Assembly (NCBI GenBank): GCA_963732335.1 | Contig: CAVSZO010000063.1 | Location: forward strand, 372,001 to 436,000 | DNA: 64,000 bases | From: Desertimonas sp963732335 | GTDB taxonomy: Bacteria > Actinomycetota > Acidimicrobiia > Acidimicrobiales > Ilumatobacteraceae | Reading direction: 5' to 3' | In this document: positions 9,863-18,307 of the stretch, in pieces | Numbering within the stretch: the first letter of the stretch is position 1 | Layout of the letters: the number at the start of each line of letters is the position of its first letter | The notes under the pieces: generated by a model | Database searches by the model: none | Told to the model about the DNA's origin: nothing | Seen by the model: only the letters and a program-made list of their open reading frames with translations | Position numbers and translations under genes: made by a program

Positions 9863-10654
9863 TCACCTCGCCGTCGGGAGGGACATCTCGAACCAGGTGC
9901 GGAGTTCCACCTCCCACTGGTCGGCCGAGACGAACTTGTCCTCGAACGACAGGTCGTCGTCGCGCACGCGTAGCCGATCGCGGTGCAGAGTCACGCGACC
10001 CCCGTGTGCTGAGGTGGCCCGGGTGACGAGCGGTTTCTCGGTCCACGACAGCCCTGGCTCAGTCTGCAAGTAGCGGCTACGGGCCTCGAACTGGGCGAGC
10101 TGGCGAGGCCGGCGTGACGCCTGATACTGCAACTCCCATCCCGCCGTGCCGTCTGACCGCTCGACGTACTCGAAGAGGCGCACCGTCGAGGCATCGGTCT
10201 CGATGCGTGCCGGTCGCGGCCGGCTGGAGTACTCGCCGGTCTCTGCTGGAAGCGGCGCGAGTGGGTTGTCGCCCCACCCGACGTCGACGAGGTACGCCGC
10301 GCCGTCGACGTGCACGAGCAGTGTCAAGTGGTCGAAATCGGGGCTGAGCTCGCCAGTGACGGGTGCAAAAGTGCGACACGACAACAGCTCCACGGGGTAT
10401 CCGAGGCGGCGCAACAGTTCGGCGAAGCATCCGTTCAGCTCGAAACACCATCCGCCCCGTCGCTGCTCGACGATCTTGTCGTAGGACCAGTCGACATCGA
10501 CTTGGACGCCGAGGCGGTGGAAGACATGGAGGTTCTCGAACGGCACCCGCACTAGGTGGGCGGCCTGGAGCCGCACCAGTGTGTCCAGCGATGGCTCCTG
10601 TCCACCGTCGAACTTGATGCGGGCGAGGTAGCGATCGACGTCGAACAACACCAT
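9863..10654 (-). CDS. nat: Arylamine N-acetyltransferase
   Basis: This 263-residue cytoplasmic enzyme transfers an acetyl (or propionyl) group from CoA to arylamines and hydrazines. The whole catalytic triad is visible: Cys70 in RRGGWCFELNG, His109 in SPDFDHLTLLV and Asp124 in AYLVDVGWGD. The segment LVRVPFENLHVF near residue 35 is also characteristic of the family. Length is normal (about 255-280). The start ATG at 10654 lacks a strong ribosome site. In mycobacteria the enzyme works in sterol catabolism, but no such genes are adjacent here, so its physiological substrate is open. Confidence 0.92.
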   Translation of the reverse strand: MVLFDVDRYLARIKFDGGQEPSLDTLVRLQAAHLVRVPFENLHVFHRLGVQVDVDWSYDKIVEQRRGGWCFELNGCFAELLRRLGYPVELLSCRTFAPVTGELSPDFDHLTLLVHVDGAAYLVDVGWGDNPLAPLPAETGEYSSRPRPARIETDASTVRLFEYVERSDGTAGWELQYQASRRPRQLAQFEARSRYLQTEPGLSWTEKPLVTRATSAHGGRVTLHRDRLRVRDDDLSFEDKFVSADQWEVELRTWFEMSLPTAR

Positions 10655-10806
10655 GCACGAACGAAGCTACGGGCGCCGAGCTCGGACTCGAAGTCGCGTC
10701 GTCGAAGCGAGCTAGACCGCGTCGACGTCGCTCGTACTCTGAGGGCGGTCGTGGTCCCGATCGCATCGGCGTCGAGCACTTGCTTCGGCGGCGGCGCCGT
10801 CCACCG

Positions 10807-11169
10807 TCACCCGGCCGATTGATCGGGGACGTGGCAGACGCAGAACTCGTTGCCCTCGGGATCGCGCAGAACGTCGTAGTCGTCATCCGGATTGCCGGAG
10901 CTGCGGACCCAAGTGGCGCCAAGAGCGACAAGCCGCTCGACTTCCTGTGTCTTGTCTGCGGTATAGAGGTCGAGATGCATTTGATCGCGGGCGGTGACGG
11001 GCGTGCGGGCTACCTGCAACGAGATGTTGACGTGTTCGCCCCCCAGGACGCGAAACTGACCGCCCTCCGTTGCAGGACCAGACCTCAGTCCAAGCGCTGT
11101 ACTCCAGAACGCGGTCATCACCTCTAGGTCGGCGCAGTTGATCACCGTGCTGCCAAGCCGCAGCGCCAC
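10807..11169 (-). CDS. VOC (glyoxalase/bleomycin-resistance) family protein
   Basis: This 120-residue single VOC module starts at GTG 11169. The fold is recognisable from LGSTVINCADLEVMTAFWSTAL at the start, HLDLYTADKTQEVERLVALGA in the middle and the closing RDPEGNEFCVCHV, which holds the metal or substrate Glu position. Such proteins are dimeric and may be lyases, dioxygenases or drug-binding proteins; nothing here tells which. It lies reverse, between the acetyltransferase gene and a 567-base gap. Confidence 0.8.
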   Translation of the reverse strand: MALRLGSTVINCADLEVMTAFWSTALGLRSGPATEGGQFRVLGGEHVNISLQVARTPVTARDQMHLDLYTADKTQEVERLVALGATWVRSSGNPDDDYDVLRDPEGNEFCVCHVPDQSAG

Positions 11170-11311
11170 CCCAGCGAGCGTAGTTCCGCCCGGTCGACGG
11201 CGCTCGCGCTGACTCGCCGCCTCGGCGCATCATTTACCGCGGACAAGCGCCGAACGACACCACCGAACTCCGACGGAACGCCCCTTGGAGCCCAGGCGAC
11301 GAACACCTGCC

Positions 11312-11509
11312 ATGGAGAGAAACGAGCCCACTGATCGTCGTCACCGCGGGACTCTGGCGCGTGTCGCCGTCGTCGTAGCCATCGCACTCGCAACGGGCGC
11401 CTCACTCATCGAGGTTTCCGGATCGGCCGAGACGAACTCCATCCCGAGCTCGGCGATGCCACGGGCGCTGGGGACATGGTCAGGCGGCGAAGTCGTGAGT
11501 AGTGATTGA
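11312..11509 (+). CDS. Possible small exported protein
   Basis: A 65-codon frame starts at ATG 11312 and reads MERNEPTDRR, then a hydrophobic run VAVVVAIALATGASLIEV, then a short polar tail ending SGGEVVSSD. The charged start plus hydrophobic core resembles a signal peptide or membrane anchor. The body after it is only 30 residues and has no recognisable family. It may be the front part of a broken gene. It is the only coding-like frame in the 567-base gap 11170-11736; the remainder shows nothing. Confidence 0.3.
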   Translation: MERNEPTDRRHRGTLARVAVVVAIALATGASLIEVSGSAETNSIPSSAMPRALGTWSGGEVVSSD

Positions 11510-11736
11510 CGCGAACTTCGACTAGGGCAGGCCGCGACAACCGAATGTCGACACCGAACGACGGGTTCACTTCCGCGACGACCGCACCGATCTGCATGTC
11601 GATCGCGCTCGCACGTACGGTCGCCATGTGGATGATGGGCCTGCCGAAAGACGGGCCCGAACGACGTGGACTCCCGTCGTACGCGCCGGATCCCCTGAAA
11701 CCGGTCGGGCTCACTGTCTCGTGGCACTGTGGGGAG

Positions 11737-13080
11737 ATGAACGAAGGTGAGCGGCTCACCGCACAGCAGTTCCAGGACTCGGGTGACCTCGAGGACTGGC
11801 GAGTCCTCGCCTTCGGTGCGAGCACCTGGTTCGACGCCCCGTCGCACTCGGCGGGCGCGGCGCTCGTGCACCGCGTCGCCGCGCTGGCCGACGCCGCAAG
11901 TCATCGCCCGGACATCGACTTGCGCGCCACCGGCGTTCACGTACGTACGCTCACCCATGCTGCGTCGGGCCTGACCGAGCGCGACGTCGCGCTGGCCCGG
12001 GCGATATCGGTGGCGGCGCGGGACCTCGGGTTGTCGGCCGATCCGTCGGCGGTGCAGGCGGTGCAACTCACGGTCGACGCGCTGGACAAGCCGTCGGTGA
12101 TGCCGTTCTGGCGTGCCGCGCTCGGGTATGAGCCGATCGGCGACGACGACCTCGTCGACGCGATGCGGCGGGACCCGGCGATCTGGTTCCAGCAGATGGA
12201 CGTGGCCCGGCCGCTGCGCAACAAGGTCCATATCGATGTCGGCGTGCCCCACGACCTAGCTCACCAGCGGGTGGCGGCGGTCAAGGCTGCTGGCGGGCGC
12301 GAGGTGTTCGCCACCGACTACTACGTCACGCTCGCCGACGCCGAGGGTAACGAGGTCGACGTCGTCCCGCTGGCGCCGGAAAGCGCCCTCGCCGACGTAC
12401 CGGAGACCGCCGACTGGCGGGTGCTGTTCGGCGCGATGACGTACTACCGGACGGCAACGTACGGGCAAGCGGCCCAATTCGCCGCCGCAGTGGCCGAGCT
12501 GGCCGACGACGCCGGGATGGCACTGGTGATCGACCTGCGCGCTGGGGGCGTCACGATCGACACGGGCAAGGACCAGTGGGTGGACGAACGTTTCGGTGAT
12601 CTCGCCCGGCAGGTCCAGGCCGCGGCGCGCCGCATCGGACTGACCGCCGACCCGTCACGCGTTCGCTTCGTGCAGATCGGGATCGACGCCGTCGACATCC
12701 CGGCAGTCCGCTCCTTCTGGCGCGCCGTGCTCGGCTACGAGTTCGACCAGCGCACTGACGTCACCGACATCTATGACCGACGGCGGCTGAACCCGCCGCT
12801 GTTCTTCCAACGCCTGTCCGCCGACGACGCAGCGCGACGCGAGCAGCGCAACCGCATCCACGTCGACCTCTTCGTGCCCAACGACGAGGCTGGCGCCCGC
12901 ATCGACGTGGCTCTCGCCACCGGCGGGCGGGTCGTGTACGACGCCGAGGCACCGGAGTGGTGGACACTCGCCGACCCCGAGGGCAACGAGGTGGACATCG
13001 CCGTCTCGGTGGGCCGCGAGGAGATCTGGCTGGCCGCCCAGGAGGCGAGCCGCAAACCGTCCAGCCGCGGTTCCGCGTAG
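11737..13080 (+). CDS. PCD-like/VOC fusion protein, duplicated (PCD-VOC-PCD-VOC)
   Basis: The protein has about 447 residues in four modules. Residues 1-95 look like pterin-4a-carbinolamine dehydratase (HRPDIDLRATGVHVRTLTH, then GLTERDVALARAIS). Residues 100-215 are a VOC module ending LADAEGNEVDVVPL. Residues 220-320 are a second, degenerate PCD module in which the His-rich strand is replaced by AGMALVIDLRAGGVTIDT. Residues 325-440 are a second VOC module ending LADPEGNEVDIAVS. The canonical PCD His-His-Pro reads His-Arg-Pro in copy 1 and is lost in copy 2, so classical dehydratase activity is doubtful. The start is uncertain: the ATG at 11737 directly abuts a GGGGAG, and upstream in-frame starts exist. 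Confidence 0.75.
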   Translation: MNEGERLTAQQFQDSGDLEDWRVLAFGASTWFDAPSHSAGAALVHRVAALADAASHRPDIDLRATGVHVRTLTHAASGLTERDVALARAISVAARDLGLSADPSAVQAVQLTVDALDKPSVMPFWRAALGYEPIGDDDLVDAMRRDPAIWFQQMDVARPLRNKVHIDVGVPHDLAHQRVAAVKAAGGREVFATDYYVTLADAEGNEVDVVPLAPESALADVPETADWRVLFGAMTYYRTATYGQAAQFAAAVAELADDAGMALVIDLRAGGVTIDTGKDQWVDERFGDLARQVQAAARRIGLTADPSRVRFVQIGIDAVDIPAVRSFWRAVLGYEFDQRTDVTDIYDRRRLNPPLFFQRLSADDAARREQRNRIHVDLFVPNDEAGARIDVALATGGRVVYDAEAPEWWTLADPEGNEVDIAVSVGREEIWLAAQEASRKPSSRGSA

Positions 13081-13167
13081 CCGGCAACAACCCGATCGAT
13101 TGTCCGGCCCGCTGAGTCGCCCGGCATTTCGCCACGCCGGGATCGCGCGAAGACATACGCTCGACGC

Positions 13168-14274
13168 GTGTTGGGGGTCGCCATCGCCGGGCTCGCAGCG
13201 CTCACGCTCGCTCCCGTGTCCTGGTCCCTTTCGGCCGATGCCGCGGCCGTGGACGGTGCCCAGTCCTCGGCCGAGCAGATTGAGGTTGCGGTCGATGCCC
13301 GGGTCGAGCTGTTCGCCGTGCTCGAACGACTCGCCGGCAGGCCTGAATACGGCGTCGCCACGACGCCGTACGCCCGAACGGTTGACGAGTGGTTCGCGCC
13401 CTACGCCGGCGAACCAGCGGTTGTGTCGTTCCGCGAACTGCGGTCGTCCCACAGCATCGGCTACGACGCGGCGATGACGCTTGCCGCGCAGCTCGACGAG
13501 CAGCTGGCACCGGTCCGCCCGCTCTTACCCCTGCCCGAAGGGCTGGACGTCCGCTGGGAGGGCGTCGACCTCGACCGCGTCCTCGGGGAGGTGAGGGACT
13601 TCGCGGCCGAGGCGCGCTTCGACGACTTCCTGGCCTCCCAGCGTGGCTACATCGCCGCGGTCGAAGACGCGTTCCGCTCGTTCGTCGGATCCAGGCCGGT
13701 GGACGACTGGTTTGACGGGGTGTTCGGCCCACGTCAACGCACGGGGTATCACGTCGTGCCGGGCCTGCTCACCGGTCTGATGAGCTACGGCGTCCACGCC
13801 GGCGCCGACGAGATCTACGCGATCATGAGCCTTGAGGCGCCCGACGCCGACGGCATCCCGACACTCGGGCTGCTGACTGAGGAGTACCTCGTCCACGAGT
13901 TCGCCCACACCCACGTCAACCCCGTGGTGCGGGAGCACATCGAGGTCTTCGACGGTCCGGCCCCGCTGATCGACGGGTCGGCGTCGGCGATGGAGCAGCA
14001 GCACTATCTGACGCGCGAGAACGTTGTCGACGAGTCGATTGTGAGGGCGCTCACGGTCCTGTACCTCCGCGACGAGGTCGGTCTCGAGGCGGCCCGCCAG
14101 TCGCTCGAGATGCAACATCGACTTGGGTTCACCTGGACTCTCGACCTGGCCCTGGCGCTCGCGACTGCGATCGAGGCGGGTGAGGGAACGCTGACCGACG
14201 AGCGCATGATCGAGGCCGCGGCGGGAGTGCTGATGCCGGCCCCGTCAGCGGCTGACCAAGACCGGCGACGCTAG
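13168..14274 (+). CDS. DUF4932-like putative zinc metalloprotease, exported
   Basis: This 368-residue protein starts at GTG 13168 with a signal peptide (LGVAIAGLAALTLAPVS). The body matches the DUF4932 pattern: VELFAVLERLAGRPEYG near the start and an HExxH-like metal site in EEYLVHEFAHTHVNPVV (about residue 243). A second acidic segment, ENVVDESIVRALTVLYL, could carry the third ligand. The motif here is HEFAH, the normal HExxH spacing. It probably acts outside the membrane as a peptidase, but no substrate is known for the family. It is followed immediately by a family A hairpin repeat, and no partner gene is apparent. Confidence 0.75.
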   Translation: MLGVAIAGLAALTLAPVSWSLSADAAAVDGAQSSAEQIEVAVDARVELFAVLERLAGRPEYGVATTPYARTVDEWFAPYAGEPAVVSFRELRSSHSIGYDAAMTLAAQLDEQLAPVRPLLPLPEGLDVRWEGVDLDRVLGEVRDFAAEARFDDFLASQRGYIAAVEDAFRSFVGSRPVDDWFDGVFGPRQRTGYHVVPGLLTGLMSYGVHAGADEIYAIMSLEAPDADGIPTLGLLTEEYLVHEFAHTHVNPVVREHIEVFDGPAPLIDGSASAMEQQHYLTRENVVDESIVRALTVLYLRDEVGLEAARQSLEMQHRLGFTWTLDLALALATAIEAGEGTLTDERMIEAAAGVLMPAPSAADQDRRR

Positions 14275-14284
14275 GCACGCCGCT

Positions 14285-14340
14285 CGGACTCTTCCCGCGC
14301 AAAGCGGTCAGTTCTGGCCGCGTGGCGACACCAGAGTCCG
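14285..14340. repeat. Dispersed hairpin repeat, family A, copy 1
   Basis: This 56-base element is bounded by perfect 8-base inverted ends (CGGACTCT and AGAGTCCG). It starts eleven bases after the stop of the DUF4932 gene. Near-identical sequence in the opposite orientation occurs at 47321-47376 and 56445-56500, and a partial copy at 37597-37666. The shared interior includes TTCCCGCGCAAAGCGGTCA and TGGCCGCG. Confidence 0.7.
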
Positions 14341-14370
14341 CGGTGGCGATCTGGGACGCTGGAGTCCAAC

Positions 14371-14646
14371 ATGCCGCAGCGGTTTCAACGATCACGTCGC
14401 AAGGGAACTCGCCTTCCGGCGAGTGTTGTCGTCGTTACACGGCCAACGAAGTGGGGAAACCCACATCCATTGGAACTCGGGAGGGACGAGGCGGTTCGTC
14501 GGTATCACAAGGATCTACTGGCCGGCCGGTTGGCGGTCACGGCCGAGGACGCCAGACGGGAGCTTCGCGGGCGCGACCTCGCGTGTTACTGCCCACTCGA
14601 TGAACCCTGCCACGCCGACGTGTTGCTCGCGGTCGCCAATGAGTAG
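14371..14646 (+). CDS. DUF4326 domain protein
   Basis: This 91-residue protein belongs to the DUF4326 family. It shows the RSRRKGTRLP start, the RPTKWGNPH motif, a central AVRRYHKDLLAG helix and the C-terminal GRDLACYCPLDEPCHADVLL with conserved cysteines. Members occur widely in bacteria and phages; their biochemical role is not established. The ATG has a GGAG at seven bases. It is a free-standing gene between a family A repeat and a damaged cupin-like gene. Confidence 0.85.
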   Translation: MPQRFQRSRRKGTRLPASVVVVTRPTKWGNPHPLELGRDEAVRRYHKDLLAGRLAVTAEDARRELRGRDLACYCPLDEPCHADVLLAVANE

Positions 14647-14722
14647 GCCGCGTCCTGGTGCTCCCCGTCGAGTCGCGAGCACCCGAACGACGCGGGATCC
14701 GCTATCAGGTCGCCAGTATCGG

Positions 14723-15400
14723 CTACGGCTCTGTCGCGGTGGTCGACGGCCACGTGGTCGTCGACTCGGCGACGGTCGTGCTTGGCCACGTCGTCGTGGT
14801 GCCCTCCCACGTGGTCGTCGTCACTGCGATCGTGGTGCTCGGCCATGTCGTCGTAGTCGACGCAGCCGGTGCGGCCGTGCTCGCCGGTGCGGCCGTGCTC
14901 GCCGGTGCGGCCGTGGCCGCCGGTGCGGCCGTGGTCGGGGCGGCGTGCTCGGCGTGCTCGTGGTGGTGGTCGGCGCAGCCGGCAATTCGAGCACCGGGCT
15001 GATCCACGCGGCGAGCAGCACGGCCGGCTCCTCGCCGCCGTTGGTCAGGGCGATGTCGCCCTGCAGCGTGGCCCATCCGCCGGCATCGATGCGCGTGCCG
15101 TCGGCGGTCGTGACCCAGCCGCTGCTTACCATCACGAACGCCGGGATCCCGGCCTTCATGTTGAACGTCTCCGACGGCGCCAACCAGTCGCGGATGATGT
15201 CGATGTCGTGAGCGCCCTGGCCGGGCTCGAACCGGTCGCTGCCCGGCCCGGTGTCGTCCGTGCTGATCGTCCAGTCCATCAGCGTCGCCGGCTCCCCGCC
15301 GAGCGCGGCCGCGTGAGTGGTGAGCGTCGGCCGGCGGAACAGCACTTCGCCGTCGTGATTGCCGGCTTCCGCCTCGTCGACGCGTTCTGTGGCCGAAATC
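14723..15400 (-). pseudogene. Damaged cupin-like secreted protein, paralogue of 4446-5651
   Basis: The core (GAHDIDIIRDWLAPSETF, DGTRIDAGGWATLQGDIAL, then NGGEEPAVLLAAWISP) aligns with the cupin-like domain of the gene at 4446-5651. No credible start codon or signal peptide is found. The frame is open upstream but lacks ATG, so the N-terminus seems lost. Near 14985 the frame slips, after which a Thr/Ala/Pro tail (TAAPASTAAPASTAAP, then TTTTWPST units) runs to a TAG at 14723. The tail is built on 18-base direct repeats at about 14866-14935, a likely slippage site. It could also be a functional gene with sequencing errors. Confidence 0.55.
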
Positions 15401-15528
15401 GCGCCAGATGTGTCCTGGTTGAGACCACAGAATCGCGGCAGTGAGATGGGCCGAAAAATGGTCAGTCGCTCAGGTGCGCAGCGCCGGACGAGACCGGACC
15501 GCGGCGCAGGTCGGCGGTGTGAGTCTCG

Positions 15529-15930
15529 TCACGACGCCGTCGGCAGCGGGGCGAAGAGCTCGACGCTGTTGCCGTCGGGATCGTGCACGCTGGCGTACCG
15601 CTGCCCCCAGAACGCGTCCCACGGTTCCAGATGTGCTTGATAGCCGGCGCCGACCAGCTCGGCGAACACGCCGTCGACATCGCTCGGCCCATCGCAGGCG
15701 AAGGCCAGCGCGACACGATGGTCGCCCGTCGGTGGCGCCCAGTTGGGATCGAACGAATGGATTGTGTCGATCGTGTCAAACATCAGTCGGGCGCCGTTCG
15801 GCAACGGAACATCCACGTGCGGTTGGTCGTCGGCGTCCGTCGGCGCGTCGAGCCCGAGGGCGCGATAGAAGGCGAGGGCGCGGCCCATGTCGGCGACGAC
15901 AAGGCCGATGGCGGCGAACTGTGCGGTCAT
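15529..15930 (-). CDS. VOC family protein
   Basis: This VOC module of about 133 residues starts at ATG 15930; a GTG nine bases upstream is an alternative. FAAIGLVVADMGRALAFYRALG is the standard first strand-helix unit. DHRVALAFACDGPSDVDGVF opens the second half, and YASVHDPDGNSVELFAPLP is the closing strand with the metal-site glutamate. The protein is a predicted dimeric cytoplasmic enzyme or binding protein of unknown substrate. It is not linked to neighbours by operon spacing. Confidence 0.82.
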   Translation of the reverse strand: MTAQFAAIGLVVADMGRALAFYRALGLDAPTDADDQPHVDVPLPNGARLMFDTIDTIHSFDPNWAPPTGDHRVALAFACDGPSDVDGVFAELVGAGYQAHLEPWDAFWGQRYASVHDPDGNSVELFAPLPTAS

Positions 15931-16010
15931 GACAGCCACCGTATGTCAGCCCGTCGACCGCGTCTTGAACGGAATAGACATCGTCGCATCGGCACAGCGA
16001 TCGCCCAATC

Positions 16011-16835
16011 TCAGGAAGGCAGGTCCACCAGGTCGGCGCTGAGAGACCAGAGGCGCTGGCGGGCGTCAGGTTCGTAGGCCTGGCCGAGCGCCGTGGACTC
16101 GGTCTGCCCGTCGAAGTAGCGCCCGGTCACGCCGTCCAGGGCCGGCTCGGTGGCCAGCCGGGTGACCGCGGCGATGCCGCTGTCGAGCGTGTCGATCGTC
16201 TGCGACCAGGCCTCGTGCACGATCTTGGTCGGCATCAGGGTCCCCGGATGGAGGCTGTTGACCGTCACAGCGCCGTCGTGCCCGAGCCGGGCAGCGAGCT
16301 CGATGCTGAACATGATCAACGCCAGCTTGCTCTGGCTGTATGCGTGCGCAGCGTCATAGCGGGTTCGCTGCATCACGTCGTCGAAGTCGACGGGCGACTG
16401 GCCGATCGACGCGACGTTGACCACCCGTGCCGGCGCCGACACCTCCAGCAGGGGGACCAGCAGCCGGGTCAGCAGGTAGGGCGCGAGGTAGTTGACCGCG
16501 AAACGCAGCTCGTGGCCGTCCGCGCTCTCCTCGCGGTGCTGGGCGCCGGTCGGACCGCGGCCGATGCCCGCGTTGTTGATCAACACGTCGAGGCCAGCCT
16601 CGTTGGCCTGCACGTCGTCAGCCAGACGGCGCACCTCCGCAAGCGAGGCGAGGTCGGCGAGATAGCCGCGGGACGAGTCGTTGCCGGTCGTCCGACGGAT
16701 CTCCTCGATCGTGTCGTCGATGCGTGCCCGGCTACGGCCGTGGACGAGGACCCGTGCGCCATCGGCGGCCAGCCGGGCGGCGACGCCGCGTCCAAGCCCG
16801 TCGGTGGCGCCGGTGACAAGAATTGTGAGCGGCAC
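16011..16835 (-). CDS. Short-chain dehydrogenase/reductase
   Basis: This is a classical SDR with a Rossmann NAD(P) site TGATDGLGRGVA near its start, the structural LINNAGIG motif and the catalytic Ser in VVNVASIGQ. The Tyr-x-x-x-Lys is in AHAYSQSKLALIMF, and substrate-loop features follow (SLHPGTLMPTKIV). From GTG 16835 it has 274 residues, close to the family norm. A start at 16913 would prepend 26 basic residues and is less likely. It most resembles the retinol-dehydrogenase/WWOX-like SDR branch. The substrate is unknown. Confidence 0.88.
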   Translation of the reverse strand: MPLTILVTGATDGLGRGVAARLAADGARVLVHGRSRARIDDTIEEIRRTTGNDSSRGYLADLASLAEVRRLADDVQANEAGLDVLINNAGIGRGPTGAQHREESADGHELRFAVNYLAPYLLTRLLVPLLEVSAPARVVNVASIGQSPVDFDDVMQRTRYDAAHAYSQSKLALIMFSIELAARLGHDGAVTVNSLHPGTLMPTKIVHEAWSQTIDTLDSGIAAVTRLATEPALDGVTGRYFDGQTESTALGQAYEPDARQRLWSLSADLVDLPS

Positions 16836-16975
16836 CCGTCGTTCAACACGACCAGCCACGGTTTTCTGCCCGTGACGCGAGTAGGCGAGCCGTATGGCAC
16901 CCACCCGCGCCATCTCGTCGGCGGCGGCACCTACCGTTCAGTTCGATCGTGTCGGCTCGCTTGCCGACGTCCGGT

Positions 16976-18136
16976 TCAGCCCGTGGTGGCCGGCGCCACA
17001 CTCGTGTCGGTGCTGGTGTCGACGGGTGCCCCCGACGTCACCGGGGCCATCGTGGTGTCCGGCGTCATCGTCGTCGCCGGCGCGGCCGTCGCCGGGCCGG
17101 CGGGGAAGATCGTGGCCAGCCAGTCGGCGGCGACCACGTCGACGCCGAGCTGGTCGACCTCGACCTGAGCGAGCAGCCCGGCGAGCGTCTCCGTGTCGAG
17201 GGCGGCGTTGACCTCGTCGAGGATGCCGGTCAGCTCCGGACCGACAACCTCGCTGCGCACGAGCGGCAGCACTGCCTCGTGGGGCACGACTTCGAGGTCG
17301 TCCTCGAGCGCGACGAACCCCTCGGCGGCGATCGCCGACATCGTCGAGAACAGGTTGCCGCAGTCGATCGCGCCTCCGCTGAGGGCGGCCGAGACATCGG
17401 CCACTGTCAGCGGCACGAAGCCCTCGAACTCGGCGCCGTAGAGGTCGCGGAACCCGGCCAGTCCGAACGGTGTACGCGTCTCGAGCTCGGGCGGGCCACC
17501 GAGCGTGATGTTGCTGCTGGCCTCGAACAGGCTCGACAGGTTTGACAGCCCGAACTCGTCGGCGACCGCTTGGGTGCAGACGATCACGTCCTTGTCCTCG
17601 GCGGCCGACGGGGTCAGCACCTCGAGGCCGTCGGGTAGCGCCTCGCCGATCGCCGCCACCTGTTCCTCGACCGTGGTGGCGTCGGGCTGCTCGGGAGCGA
17701 GCAGGAACGAGAGCAGCGAGCCGGTGTACTCGGGCACGAGGTCGACCTCGGCGTTGTCGATGGCGCCGACGTAGACCTCGCGCGAGCCGATCGTGTGCTC
17801 GAGGCTGACGTCAAAGCCGACGAGGCGGAGCGCCTGGCCGTAGATCTCGGCGAGCAGCTGGCTCTCGTTGAAGTCGGCCGAACCGACGGTGAGCGCAGGG
17901 AGGTCGGTCGGCGCCGCCGGCGCCGAGCCGGATGCCGCGGTCGTGTCGACCGTCGCTGCGGTCGTGTCGGTTGCGCCGCCCGGCCCGGTGGTGTCGACCA
18001 TCGCTGGCGCGGTGGTCTCCGTCGGCGCCGGCTCGGTCCCGGTCGGCGGTTCGGTCGTGCCGGCGGCGGCTGCGCCGTAGCCGGCGAGGGCGAGAGTTAC
18101 CGCGGTGATGAGCGCGGCGAATGGTCGAATGTGCAT
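16976..18136 (-). CDS. Glycine betaine/choline-type ABC substrate-binding protein (OpuAC/ProX/OsmF family)
   Basis: This is an exported solute-binding protein of 386 residues. After a signal segment and a Thr/Pro-rich linker, the ligand domain begins LPALTVGSADFNESQLLAEI. It includes DLVPEYTGSLLSFLL, a hallmark of OsmF/ProX quaternary-amine binders, and ends DVVAADWLATIFPAG. A second Thr-rich tail follows. At the expected lipobox the text is LALAGYGAAAA: the cysteine is replaced by tyrosine (TAC, not TGC), so normal lipid anchoring would fail unless this is a base error. No permease or ATPase gene adjoins. It is transcribed away from the PhnD-DMGDH-P450-BHMT operon, from the shared 18137-18307 intergenic region. 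Confidence 0.85.
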   Translation of the reverse strand: MHIRPFAALITAVTLALAGYGAAAAGTTEPPTGTEPAPTETTAPAMVDTTGPGGATDTTAATVDTTAASGSAPAAPTDLPALTVGSADFNESQLLAEIYGQALRLVGFDVSLEHTIGSREVYVGAIDNAEVDLVPEYTGSLLSFLLAPEQPDATTVEEQVAAIGEALPDGLEVLTPSAAEDKDVIVCTQAVADEFGLSNLSSLFEASSNITLGGPPELETRTPFGLAGFRDLYGAEFEGFVPLTVADVSAALSGGAIDCGNLFSTMSAIAAEGFVALEDDLEVVPHEAVLPLVRSEVVGPELTGILDEVNAALDTETLAGLLAQVEVDQLGVDVVAADWLATIFPAGPATAAPATTMTPDTTMAPVTSGAPVDTSTDTSVAPATTG

Positions 18137-18307
18137 GGGCACCTCCTCGAACAGGTCCGGCCCACCGTAGTCACCTCGCCACACCCGGGGCGTCCGCGAA
18201 CGCTTCAACGCGCCCGGGACCCGGTCCCCGGATCTCGGCCCGCGACATGGGGCGGACGCTAATAGCGTGCCGGCATTGACGCCCACCCGCCCTACGCCTC
18301 CCTGGCG

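Noticed and set aside
14863..14935. Tandem GTGCGGCC-type units considered as a possible CRISPR or minisatellite array
   Set aside because: The units are contiguous 18-base repeats without spacers and encode the Ala/Thr-rich tail of the damaged cupin-like gene.
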